DNA of 6,282 bases from an uncultured Bacillota bacterium (GCA_959606705.1 CAUHLX010000170.1:1-6282); one strand, 5' to 3'; positions 1 through 5,769 are shown, counted from the stretch's first letter. The notes: a model not told the origin generated them from the letters alone. Made by a program: numbers and translations.

Positions 1-100
1 CCTGTGAATTGGGTAAATCGCCAAGAGCGTCGGGGTCTGGGGCACGTTCGATGTCTCGGAGCGTGGGAATGCTCTGAGTGTTCAAATGCTCAAAATCCAC
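1..100 (-). CDS. possible 5' end of an unidentified protein, cut by the left edge
   Basis: On the minus strand a frame opens at a GTG at 100 and stays open to the edge, giving about 33 residues (VDFEHLNTQSIPTLRDIERA, then PDPDALGDLPNSQ). An AAAAGGG sequence lies 6 bases before the GTG, which is a reasonable ribosome binding site. The residue composition (acidic, few rare residues, no low complexity) reads like real protein, better than the competing plus-strand frame 1-147 (Trp/Cys/Arg-rich). I do not recognise the family. There is no ATG in this frame between the upstream stop and the edge, so the GTG start is inferred. The piece is too short to be sure; it could be chance. Confidence 0.35.
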   Translation of the reverse strand, partial: MDFEHLNTQSIPTLRDIERAPDPDALGDLPNSQ

Positions 101-127
101 TTTTCGCCCTTTTTCAGAAAATCAGCA

Positions 128-262
128 ATTTTGGTCGAAATAAATAGAAAATAATGGGAAATAAGTAAGCAAAATAGGCGTTTTAGACTGGTTTTGCCGA
201 TTGTTTCGGCCTTTTAGATAAATTTTTCTATTTTGGCCGAAAAAAGAAGAATATTTTCGACC
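128..262. repeat. four alternating GGYCGAAA arms forming competing hairpins
   Basis: GGTCGAAA (133-140, plus) and GGCCGAAA (235-242, plus) alternate with inverted copies TTTCGGCC (204-211) and TTTTCGACC (254-262). Arms 204-211 and 235-242 pair perfectly over 8 bp with a 23-base loop. Arms 235-243 and 254-262 pair over 8 of 9 positions with a 10-base loop, so the middle arm can pair with only one neighbour at a time. The two plus-orientation copies sit in a longer match (ATTTTGGYCGAAA, 128-140 and 230-242). The surrounding sequence is very AT-rich and has no credible gene. Role unknown: candidate operator array, RNA switch or decayed repeat. Confidence 0.5.
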
Positions 263-282
263 TGCTTGAACTATTTCCTTGA

Positions 283-377
283 AAAAGTCCACAACCGCTG
301 CAAAAGACCGCGATCACTGCAAAAGACCGCGATCGCCGCAAAAGTCCACAACCGCTGCAAAAGACTGCGATCGCAGA
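283..377. repeat. five tandem 19-bp repeats
   Basis: Units start at 283, 302, 321, 340 and 359. Units 1 and 4 are identical (AAAAGTCCACAACCGCTGC). Units 2 and 3 differ from each other at two positions (AAAAGACCGCGATCACTGC, AAAAGACCGCGATCGCCGC). Unit 5 (AAAAGACTGCGATCGCAGA) diverges at its last bases and contains the perfect 12-bp palindrome CTGCGATCGCAG (365-376). Because 19 is not a multiple of 3 the array cannot encode a periodic peptide, so the open frame across it is probably meaningless. The array begins right after the region of alternating arms and ends at the terminator of the XRE-cupin gene. No spacers are present, so it is not a CRISPR array. Confidence 0.85.
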
Positions 378-405
378 AAAAACCGAAAATCCCGCATCAG
401 GGATT
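377..405 (-). terminator. intrinsic terminator of the XRE-cupin gene, overlapping its stop codon
   Basis: On the minus strand AATCCC (405-400) pairs with GGGATT (393-388) around a 6-base loop that contains the TGA stop (399-397). It is followed by TTCGG and six T (382-377). The stem is short but its position and T-tract fit a Rho-independent terminator. The last sense codons (Asn-Pro) form the upstream arm, so translation to the end would interfere with folding. Confidence 0.55.
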
Positions 406-948
406 AAAGATGATCATATGCAGGGTTGCCGTCCCCTTCCCCGTATTGTGATAAGAATGGACGGTGTCCGCTTTGAAGCGCAGGCTTTCGCCGCTCTGAA
501 CCGTGAACTGGTGCTCATCCGCATGAATTTCGACGGTTCCGCCGAATACGGTAATAAACTCGGAGGTGCCTTTTAAATGCGGTTCCGATTGCCAATAGCT
601 GTTTTCATCTAATTCCAAATAATAGGCCGCAAATCTGCGGTTCTCATCGTCCGGAAAAAGGGGATAATTTCTTACCCGGCCCGCATCCTCCAGCAGCGGC
701 TGAATTTCAGTGATCTTTACAATTTCATAAGGGGTTTTGGGGCGAACGGTCAAAACATCGAAAGGAACTTTCATCCCGTTGCAGATTTTCCACAGAGTCG
801 ACAGCGTGGGGTTTCCATCTCCCCGCTCGATCTGTGCGAGCATACTTTTGCTGACACCGCTCAGCTTGGCAAGCTCCTCCATGCTCAATTTGTTTTCCTC
901 CCGCAGACGGCGGATATTTTTTGCGACGATCGCATTCATAGTATCCAT
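397..948 (-). CDS. XRE-family transcriptional regulator with C-terminal cupin sensor domain
   Basis: A 183-residue cytoplasmic DNA-binding protein. Residues about 10-64 are an XRE/Cro-type helix-turn-helix (NIRRLREENKLSMEELAKLS, then GVSKSMLAQIERGDGNPTLSTLW, a textbook recognition helix). Residues about 105-180 are a cupin barrel with E122/H124/E130 in the first motif, G136, and G153...H164 in the second. This HTH-cupin family usually senses a small ligand and controls adjacent transport or catabolic genes. I chose ATG 948 because GGGAG lies about 12 bases upstream; a longer frame from 1014 starts with implausible Ile/Tyr-rich residues encoded by the promoter DNA, and ATG 939 is too far from the ribosome binding site. 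It is divergent from the membrane protein-exporter pair, which is its likely target, and probably regulates itself. The ligand is unknown; an amino acid is a guess from the neighbouring exporter. Confidence 0.93.
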   Translation of the reverse strand: MDTMNAIVAKNIRRLREENKLSMEELAKLSGVSKSMLAQIERGDGNPTLSTLWKICNGMKVPFDVLTVRPKTPYEIVKITEIQPLLEDAGRVRNYPLFPDDENRRFAAYYLELDENSYWQSEPHLKGTSEFITVFGGTVEIHADEHQFTVQSGESLRFKADTVHSYHNTGKGTATLHMIIFNP

Positions 949-967
949 AAAAATAAAATTCTCCCTA

Positions 968-996
968 TTGACAATATATCGTACAAAATGTATTAT
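968..996 (+). promoter_or_regulatory. sigma-A-type promoter of the membrane protein-exporter operon
   Basis: TTGACA at 968-973, a 17-base spacer and TATTAT at 991-996 (one mismatch to TATAAT). Transcription would start near 1003, giving an 80-base 5' leader. The spacer contains the first 11-bp operator-like repeat (975-985), so a bound regulator would block polymerase. Confidence 0.7.
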
Positions 997-1018
997 TATA
1001 TCGTACATGTGCAATATA
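975..1018. promoter_or_regulatory. candidate operator: 11-bp repeats spaced by two helical turns
   Basis: TATATCGTACA occurs at 975-985 and again at 997-1007, exactly 22 bp apart. The second copy is followed directly by its imperfect inverse (1008-1018, 9 of 11 matching), making a 22-bp palindrome. The sites overlap the plus-strand promoter and its start region, and lie downstream of the minus-strand promoter. The XRE-cupin regulator encoded next door is the natural candidate to bind here; that assignment is inference. Confidence 0.6.
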
Positions 1019-1032
1019 ATAATCTGTTTGTA

Positions 1033-1046
1033 TCATTATATAATGA
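1033..1046. promoter_or_regulatory. 14-bp perfect palindrome over the minus-strand -10 box
   Basis: TCATTATATAATGA reads the same on both strands and covers the minus-strand -10 hexamer (1035-1040). It is followed by ACAATC-AAA-GATTGT (1046-1060), a 6-bp inverted repeat with a 3-base loop. Either may be a second regulator site for autoregulation, but AT-rich promoter DNA can give palindromes by chance. Confidence 0.4.
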
Positions 1047-1063
1047 CAATCAAAGATTGTAAA
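1035..1063 (-). promoter_or_regulatory. sigma-A-type promoter of the XRE-cupin gene
   Basis: On the minus strand, TTTACA (1063-1058) and a perfect TATAAT (1040-1035) are separated by 17 bases. Transcription would start near 1028 and give an 80-base leader to the ATG at 948. This promoter points toward the plus-strand promoter at 968-996, so each transcript crosses the other promoter. Confidence 0.65.
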
Positions 1064-1082
1064 GAGAAAGGGAGGGAAAACA

Positions 1083-1337
1083 ATGACTGGTTTCACAATC
1101 AAACAATTTTGGGGAATCTGGACGATGGATACGTTGCTGCTGGTTTTCTGGTCCGTTTTACTATTCGTATTTCCATTTCACTTGTTGGGAAAAACAGTGG
1201 TGACAGCCTTGCTGCTGTTCTCCGTTTTCCTTTTCGTGATCCTGGGATCAAAGCTCATAGCGCGTTATGAGGAGCTGGAAGCGCAGGAGCCGTCCTGTGA
1301 CCCGCAGAGGGAGGACCGCGATGTTTCATTTAGGTGA
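1083..1337 (+). CDS. small two-helix membrane protein, family not recognised
   Basis: An 84-residue protein preceded by GGAGG (1071-1075) at good spacing from ATG 1083. Two hydrophobic stretches, about residues 15-35 and 37-57, are separated only by a Gly-Lys turn and suggest a tight helical hairpin in the membrane. The C-terminal 25 residues are highly charged (RYEELEAQEPSCDPQREDRD) and probably cytoplasmic. No signal peptide cleavage site or catalytic motif is visible. The stop codon lies 17 bases inside the exporter gene, so translation of the two is likely coupled. It may be an accessory or regulatory subunit of the exporter, but I recognise no family and the partnership is inferred only from the overlap and shared promoter. 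The strong ribosome binding site and hydrophobic pattern argue that it is a real gene. Confidence 0.75.
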   Translation: MTGFTIKQFWGIWTMDTLLLVFWSVLLFVFPFHLLGKTVVTALLLFSVFLFVILGSKLIARYEELEAQEPSCDPQREDRDVSFR

Positions 1338-1902
1338 TTATCTGATTTACTGCTTCGTCACGGCGTACACACCGGGGGCCAACAATTTGCTTTCCATGAG
1401 CAACGCCATGCGGCTTGGCCTTCGCCGCAGCCTTCGCTTCAATCTGGGAATCCTGACCGGTTTTGCCGTGGTCATGACGGTTTGCACGATTTTCTGCGCC
1501 GCCATGTATCAAATCATTCCCAAGGCCCAAACCATTCTTCGGATTTTAGGAGCAGTTTACCTGCTGTATCTTGCGTGGAAGATATGGAAAAGCACCGATG
1601 ATCCGGGGACCGGAAATGGAAAAGAAGCCGGCTTTTTTTCCGGTCTGCTCCTGCAGTTTGTCAATCCCAAAATCTATATCTACGCAATCACGGCGATGTC
1701 ACTCTATATTCTGCCGGTTTACCAGTCGGCGCGGGCACTGATTGCCTTTATCGCCGCGCTGTCTCTGATCGGAGCGTCCGGTTCTTTGCTCTGGGCTTTG
1801 TTCGGATCGGCCTTTCACCGATTTTTTTCCGCGCACGCTAAGGGGATCAATCTTGTCATGGCTTTGCTGCTGGTTTATTGTGCCGCCGCGTTGTTCCTTT
1901 AA
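1321..1902 (+). CDS. LysE/RhtB-family amino acid exporter, EamB-like
   Basis: A 193-residue inner membrane protein, normal length for the LysE/RhtB family, with about six hydrophobic segments. Family signatures are TPGANNLL near residues 17-24 (usually TPGPNN), the Gly-rich second segment with LGILTGF at 42-48, and LQFVNPKIYIYAIT at 111-124. From memory it resembles E. coli EamB (cysteine/O-acetylserine exporter) most, including the C-terminal ALLLVYCA; that is recall, not a search. Such proteins export small amino acids using the proton gradient. ATG 1321 is chosen because GGGAGG (1309-1314) lies 6 bases upstream; the longer frame from 1267 overlaps the previous gene too far and adds a non-membrane Arg-rich leader. 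The Pro-to-Ala change in the TPGPNN motif is a mild deviation. Substrate is uncertain. Confidence 0.9.
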   Translation: MFHLGDYLIYCFVTAYTPGANNLLSMSNAMRLGLRRSLRFNLGILTGFAVVMTVCTIFCAAMYQIIPKAQTILRILGAVYLLYLAWKIWKSTDDPGTGNGKEAGFFSGLLLQFVNPKIYIYAITAMSLYILPVYQSARALIAFIAALSLIGASGSLLWALFGSAFHRFFSAHAKGINLVMALLLVYCAAALFL

Positions 1903-1927
1903 TTCGGGTTTGATCCGAGTTTGATCC

Positions 1928-1963
1928 GGGGATCGCTCCGTGGCATCCTTTGTAGCGATCCCC
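1928..1963 (+). terminator. hairpin after the exporter gene
   Basis: GGGGATCGCT (1928-1937) pairs perfectly over 10 bp with AGCGATCCCC (1954-1963), with a 16-base loop. It lies 25 bases after the exporter stop and before the next promoter, as expected for the operon end. The following CTATGTTATA is a poor T-tract, so it may be a weak terminator or a processing/stability hairpin. Just before it GTTTGATCCG is repeated at 1908-1917 and 1919-1928. Confidence 0.5.
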
Positions 1964-2010
1964 CTATGTTATATGGAAGTTAATTGTGGCCAAACAACAA
2001 AAAAATAAGA

Positions 2011-2039
2011 TTGACAGAATCGTTGCTTTCTTATATACT
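2011..2039 (+). promoter_or_regulatory. sigma-A-type promoter of the cimA-leuCDB operon
   Basis: A perfect -35 TTGACA (2011-2016), a 17-base spacer and -10 TATACT (2034-2039). Transcription would begin near 2046, just before T-box Stem I, leaving a leader of about 340 bases before cimA. This is close to consensus, consistent with control by attenuation rather than by an activator. Confidence 0.8.
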
Positions 2040-2045
2040 AGTAAC

Positions 2046-2336
2046 AATTACAAAGCAGCAGAGAAATGCGACGACGGAGTTTGTCCCCTTTCATGAAGCG
2101 CTTACAGAGAATCGGCGGGTGGTGAGAGCCGATGCGCGGGAAAGTGCGGAAGATCGCTCCAGCAGCAGGGTTTCCGAACACGGTGTCCGCTTCGGCGGGT
2201 CCGCAATTAAGAAGCTTCGGCAGGCACCGTTACCACGGCCAAGGGTTTGATAGAACCTATGAGAGGCGCTGAAGCCGGACGAAAGTTCGAGCGGCGCAAG
2301 CAGGGTGGTACCGCGGTAATTTCGTCCCTGAGGTCA
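2046..2336 (+). ncRNA. T-box leader riboswitch, predicted to sense tRNA-Ile
   Basis: The T-box sequence AGGGTGGTACCGCGG (2302-2316) is nearly canonical; TGGT (2306-2309) would pair with tRNA ending ACCA, matching an A discriminator. Antiterminator helix A1 is AGGG (2302-2305) with CCCT (2326-2329). Stem I folds as GGAG/CTCC (2076-2079/2157-2160), specifier loop, CTTTC/GAAAG (2088-2092/2140-2144), GCGC/GCGC (2098-2101/2134-2137), the AGAGA bulge (2106-2110), then ATCGGC/GCCGAT (2111-2116/2128-2133) capped by a GGTG-containing loop. The specifier strand reads GAA-G-ATC-G (2149-2156), placing AUC (Ile) one purine before the lower helix, the usual position. A further stem pairs 2180-2187 with 2223-2230. 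Uncharged tRNA binding stabilises the antiterminator and allows transcription of cimA-leuCDB. The class is certain; the Ile assignment rests on my hand fold. Confidence 0.93.
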
Positions 2337-2367
2337 GGCGGATGACTTCAGGGATTTTTGAATTTTT
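2325..2367 (+). terminator. T-box-controlled intrinsic terminator
   Basis: TCCCTGAGGTCA (2325-2336) pairs with TGACTTCAGGGA (2343-2354) over 12 bp including one G-U pair, with loop GGCGGA. It is followed by TTTTTGAATTTTT (2355-2367). The upstream arm shares CCCT (2326-2329) with the antiterminator, so the two structures exclude each other, as in standard T-box attenuation. Confidence 0.93.
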
Positions 2368-2386
2368 GGGAAAGGAAGTAAGGACA

Positions 2387-3970
2387 ATGGAACAGAAGAA
2401 GATTCAGATCTTTGATTCTTATTTGAGAGACGGAGCTCAAGCGCGGAACATCTCGTTTTCCATCGAGGACAAGATCAAGATTTTGATGGCCTTGGACGCC
2501 CTGGGCGTAGACTACGTGGAAGCGGGCAATCCCGGTTCCAACGCCAAGGATAAGGAATTTTTCCAGCGGGTCCGGGGGGTGGAGCTGAAGCACACCAAGC
2601 TGGCCGCCTTTGGCAGTACCAGACGGAAGGGCGTGCCCGTGGAGGAGGACCAGAACGTACAGCTGCTGTTGTCCGCGGAGACGGAGGTAGTGGTTATTTT
2701 CGGGAAATCCTGGGATTTTCATGTGACGGAGATCATCAAGACCACGCTGCCGGAAAATCTCCACATGATTCAGGAGACCGTGGCGTATTTTAAATCGAAG
2801 GGCAAAGAAGTGGTGTTCGACGCGGAGCACTTTTTCGATGGCTACAAGAACAATGCGGACTACGCCATGAAAGCGCTGAAAGCCGCGCAGGAGGGCGGAG
2901 CGGACTGTCTGGTACTCTGCGACACCAACGGCGGATGCTTTCCCGATGAGATCTACGAGATTACGAAAACGGTGTGCGGCCGGATGAAAACAGAGGTGGG
3001 AATTCACTGTCACAACGATGGCGGAATGGCGGTAGCCAATTCGCTGATGGCGGTCAAGGCCGGAGCCAGTCATGTTCAGGGGACGCTCACCGGGATCGGA
3101 GAACGATGCGGCAATGCCAATTTGTCCGCGGTGGTACCCAACCTGCAGCTGAAAAAAGGATATTCCTGCATTCCTCAGGACAAGATGGAGACCCTGACGG
3201 AAACGGTCAACTACGTGTCGGAGATTTCCAATATGGCCCCGGCACCGGGGGCGCCTTACGTGGGCAGCAACGCCTTCGCCCACAAGGGCGGGATGCACAT
3301 CGACGGCGTGACCAAGGCGCCGCAGTCCTTCGAGCATATCAACCCGGAGCTCATCGGAAACGAACGGTCCTTCCTGATGTCGGAGGTAGCGGGCAAGAAC
3401 ACCATTCTCAAAACTTTGAAGAAGATCGATCCGTCGATCACCAAGGATTCCCCCGAGGCGCAGGCCATGGTGGACCTGCTCAAGGATCGGGAAAACGAGG
3501 GCTATCAGTTCGAAGGGGCGGAGGCTTCCTTTGAAATGCTGGTCCGTAGACAGTTGAAAAAATTTGAACCTCACTTCAATGTGTTGTATTATAGAATCCT
3601 AGAGGAAAGTCCCGACGGCAGCAAGAAGAACAGCGCCTCTGCCATGATCAAGATCAATGTAGGCGGCGACGACGAAATGACAGCCACCGAGGGCAACGGA
3701 CCGGTCAACGCGCTGGACCAGGCTCTTCGCAAGGCGTTGGAGGTGTTTTATCCCAGGCTGCGGGAGGTAAAGCTGATCGACTATAAGGTTCGTATTCTGG
3801 ATTCCGGCGGTACGGGTTCCAAAACCCGGGTACTGATCGAGTTTTCCGATGGTCAGGCCACCTGGAGTACCGTGGGGGTTTCCACCAATATTATCGAAGC
3901 CAGTATGATGGCGCTCCTGGACGCCACCGAGTATAAATTAATGAAGGACGATTATGAGAAGCAAAGGTAA
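2387..3970 (+). CDS. cimA: (R)-citramalate synthase, CimA type
   Basis: A 527-residue enzyme condensing pyruvate and acetyl-CoA to (R)-citramalate, the first step of the threonine-independent isoleucine route. The N-terminal DRE-TIM barrel has FDSYLRDGAQ (9-18; usual form DTTLRDG, so two neutral-looking changes), metal ligands H207 and H209 in IHCHND, the GTLTGIGERCGNANL segment (232-246) and FAHKGGMH (297-304). CimA-typical stretches are IFGKSWDFHVTEII (104-117) and DAEHFFDGYK (145-154), which I associate with this family and not with LeuA. The C-terminal LeuA-type regulatory domain, about 390-520, carries GNGPVNALDQALR and is where end-product (isoleucine) feedback would act. An in-frame ATG at 2342 lies inside the terminator hairpin and is not a start; ATG 2387 has AAAGGAAG upstream. 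It is the first gene after the T-box and ends 19 bases before leuC. Confidence 0.93.
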   Translation: MEQKKIQIFDSYLRDGAQARNISFSIEDKIKILMALDALGVDYVEAGNPGSNAKDKEFFQRVRGVELKHTKLAAFGSTRRKGVPVEEDQNVQLLLSAETEVVVIFGKSWDFHVTEIIKTTLPENLHMIQETVAYFKSKGKEVVFDAEHFFDGYKNNADYAMKALKAAQEGGADCLVLCDTNGGCFPDEIYEITKTVCGRMKTEVGIHCHNDGGMAVANSLMAVKAGASHVQGTLTGIGERCGNANLSAVVPNLQLKKGYSCIPQDKMETLTETVNYVSEISNMAPAPGAPYVGSNAFAHKGGMHIDGVTKAPQSFEHINPELIGNERSFLMSEVAGKNTILKTLKKIDPSITKDSPEAQAMVDLLKDRENEGYQFEGAEASFEMLVRRQLKKFEPHFNVLYYRILEESPDGSKKNSASAMIKINVGGDDEMTATEGNGPVNALDQALRKALEVFYPRLREVKLIDYKVRILDSGGTGSKTRVLIEFSDGQATWSTVGVSTNIIEASMMALLDATEYKLMKDDYEKQR

Positions 3971-3989
3971 AAAAAGGAGGATGAAAGAT

Positions 3990-5273
3990 ATGGGAATGAC
4001 AATGACGCAGAAGATCCTGGCCGCGCACGCCGGACTCAAGGAAGTCAAGGCGGGTCAGTTTATCGAAGCGGATCTGGACATCGTTTTAGGAAACGACGTC
4101 ACCACCCCGGTAGCCATCCGGGAGTTTGGGAAAATGGGAGCCAAGGGCGTGTTTGACCGCAACAAAGTGGTTATCGTGCCGGATCACTTCACCCCCAACA
4201 AGGATATCAAAGCGGCGGAGCAGTGCAAGCTGATCCGGGAGTTCGCGGTGAAAGAGGAAGTGACCAACTATTTTGAAGTAGGCCAGATGGGCATCGAGCA
4301 CGCGTTGCTTCCCGAAAAGGGCTTGGTCACTGCGGGAGATGTGGTCATCGGCGCGGATTCCCACACTTGCACCTACGGCGCCTTGGGAGCTTTTTCCACC
4401 GGGATCGGCTCCACGGACATGGCGGCGGGTATGGCCAGAGGGAAGGCCTGGTTCAAGGTCCCCGGCGCGCTGAAATTCGAGCTGGTGGGAAAGCCCTCCA
4501 AATGGGTGAGCGGCAAGGACGTCATTTTGCACATCATCGGGATGATCGGCGTGGATGGTGCTCTGTACAAATCCATGGAATTCATGGGCCCCGGGCTGAA
4601 AAACCTCTCTATGGACGACCGTCTCAGCATGGCGAACATGGCCATCGAAGCCGGAGCCAAGAACGGGATTTTCATGGTGGACGAAAAGACCAAGGAGTAC
4701 ATCAAGGAGCATCACTGCAAGAACAAGGACCTGAAAAAGCGCATGCGCGTGTTTAAGCCGGATAAGAACGCGCAGTACGACGAGACTTATGTCATCGATT
4801 TGAGCAAGATTCGGCCCACCGTGGCCTTCCCCCATCTGCCGGAAAACACCAAGACCATCGATGAGGTGGGCAGCGTGAAAATCGATCAGGTGGTCATCGG
4901 CTCTTGTACCAATGGCCGTATGTCCGATATGAAGATGGCCGCGAAGATTCTGAAGGGGAAAAAGGTTGCGAAGAACGTTCGCGTCATCATCTTCCCGGGG
5001 ACTCAGGACATTTATCTGGAATGTGTGAAAACCGGATTGGCGGAGATTTTCGTCAAGGCGGGAGCGGTATTCTCCACCCCCACCTGCGGCCCTTGCCTGG
5101 GCGGTCACATGGGGATTCTGGCGGCCGGCGAACGGGCCGTTGCTACCACGAACCGCAACTTCGTGGGCCGGATGGGTCATCCGGAGTCGGAGGTTTATCT
5201 GGCCAGCCCGGCGGTTGCCGCGGCATCCGCTCTCACAGGTTACATCAGCAATCCGGAAGAACTGAAGAAATAG
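3990..5273 (+). CDS. leuC: 3-isopropylmalate/citramalate dehydratase large subunit
   Basis: A 427-residue aconitase-superfamily protein, the length of the archaeal/clostridial LeuC type rather than the ~465-residue E. coli type. With LeuD it isomerises 2-isopropylmalate to 3-isopropylmalate and, in this setting, (R)-citramalate to 3-methylmalate via citraconate. The three [4Fe-4S] cysteines are C306 in GSCTNGR and C366/C369 in TCGPCLGGH. The substrate-side motif GADSHTCTYGALGAFSTGIG is at 121-140 and PDHFTPN at 64-70. The cluster implies an oxygen-sensitive cytoplasmic enzyme. I chose ATG 3990 because AGGAGG (3975-3980) ends 9 bases before it; the frame is open from 3954, and ATG 3981 abuts the Shine-Dalgarno sequence directly. 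It is 19 bases after cimA and 16 before leuD, a tight operon. Confidence 0.95.
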   Translation: MGMTMTQKILAAHAGLKEVKAGQFIEADLDIVLGNDVTTPVAIREFGKMGAKGVFDRNKVVIVPDHFTPNKDIKAAEQCKLIREFAVKEEVTNYFEVGQMGIEHALLPEKGLVTAGDVVIGADSHTCTYGALGAFSTGIGSTDMAAGMARGKAWFKVPGALKFELVGKPSKWVSGKDVILHIIGMIGVDGALYKSMEFMGPGLKNLSMDDRLSMANMAIEAGAKNGIFMVDEKTKEYIKEHHCKNKDLKKRMRVFKPDKNAQYDETYVIDLSKIRPTVAFPHLPENTKTIDEVGSVKIDQVVIGSCTNGRMSDMKMAAKILKGKKVAKNVRVIIFPGTQDIYLECVKTGLAEIFVKAGAVFSTPTCGPCLGGHMGILAAGERAVATTNRNFVGRMGHPESEVYLASPAVAAASALTGYISNPEELKK

Positions 5274-5289
5274 AAAGGAATGAGAAACC

Positions 5290-5769
5290 ATGGGAAAAGC
5301 ATTTAAATATGGGGACAACGTGGATACCGACGTCATCATCCCCGCGAGATATCTGAACACCTCCGACCCTGCGGAGCTGGCAAAGCACTGCATGGAGGAT
5401 ATCGACATCAAATTCGTGGACGAAGTAAAGGAAGGGGACGTAATCGTGGCGGAGAAGAACTTCGGCTGCGGTTCTTCCAGAGAACACGCGCCCATCGCCA
5501 TCAAGGCGTCCGGCGTAAGCTGTGTCATTGCCAACACCTTTGCGCGGATTTTCTATCGCAATGCGTTCAATACCGGACTTCCGATTCTGGAATGTGACGA
5601 AGCGGTGGCCGGAATCGAAAGCGGTGATGACGTATCGGTGGATTTCGCTACCGGAGAGATCAAGAACCTGACCAAGGGGGAAACCTATCAGGCGGAGCCG
5701 TTCCCGGAATTCATTCAAAAGATCATTGAAAGCGACGGCCTGGTCAATTACGTCAAAAACAATTTATAG
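5290..5769 (+). CDS. leuD: 3-isopropylmalate/citramalate dehydratase small subunit
   Basis: A 159-residue small (swivel-domain) subunit, again the short archaeal/clostridial type. It supplies substrate-recognition residues to the LeuC active site. Visible signatures are DNVDTDVIIPARYL (9-22), NFGCGSSREHAP (57-68), the family hallmark, and ANTFARIFYRNAFNTGLP (81-98). The specificity loop after the first strand reads YLNT (21-24); in characterised archaeal homologues this loop influences which chain length is accepted. Start ATG 5290 has AAAGGAA (5274-5280) 9 bases upstream. It lies 16 bases after leuC and 82 bases before leuB, the only long gap in the operon. Confidence 0.95.
   Translation: MGKAFKYGDNVDTDVIIPARYLNTSDPAELAKHCMEDIDIKFVDEVKEGDVIVAEKNFGCGSSREHAPIAIKASGVSCVIANTFARIFYRNAFNTGLPILECDEAVAGIESGDDVSVDFATGEIKNLTKGETYQAEPFPEFIQKIIESDGLVNYVKNNL

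Noticed and set aside
283..377. CRISPR array
   Set aside because: The repeats are directly adjacent with no unique spacers and no cas genes are visible.
233..451. 72-residue plus-strand open frame with internal KVHNRCKR repeats
   Set aside because: The peptide repeat is a by-product of the 19-bp DNA repeats, no ribosome binding site precedes it, and it runs into the antisense of the regulator gene.
737..1270. 177-residue plus-strand open frame crossing the regulator and the intergenic promoters
   Set aside because: It runs antisense to the regulator and through the promoter region, and out of frame with the small membrane protein.
1984..2250. 88-residue open frame in the leader region
   Set aside because: It overlaps the promoter and T-box Stem I; the structured RNA explains the sequence and no ribosome binding site is present.
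2342..2386. Upstream in-frame start for cimA at 2342
   Set aside because: This ATG lies inside the terminator hairpin loop and arm, has no ribosome binding site, and adds 15 residues not expected in CimA.
2348..3574. 408-residue open frame antisense to cimA
   Set aside because: Composition (His/Arg/Leu-rich, no motifs) is typical of the reverse strand of a GC-rich gene; cimA is unambiguous on the plus strand.
4086..5537. 483-residue open frame antisense to leuC and leuD
   Set aside because: It spans two well-defined genes and shows no domain pattern; a mirror of codon bias on the sense strand.
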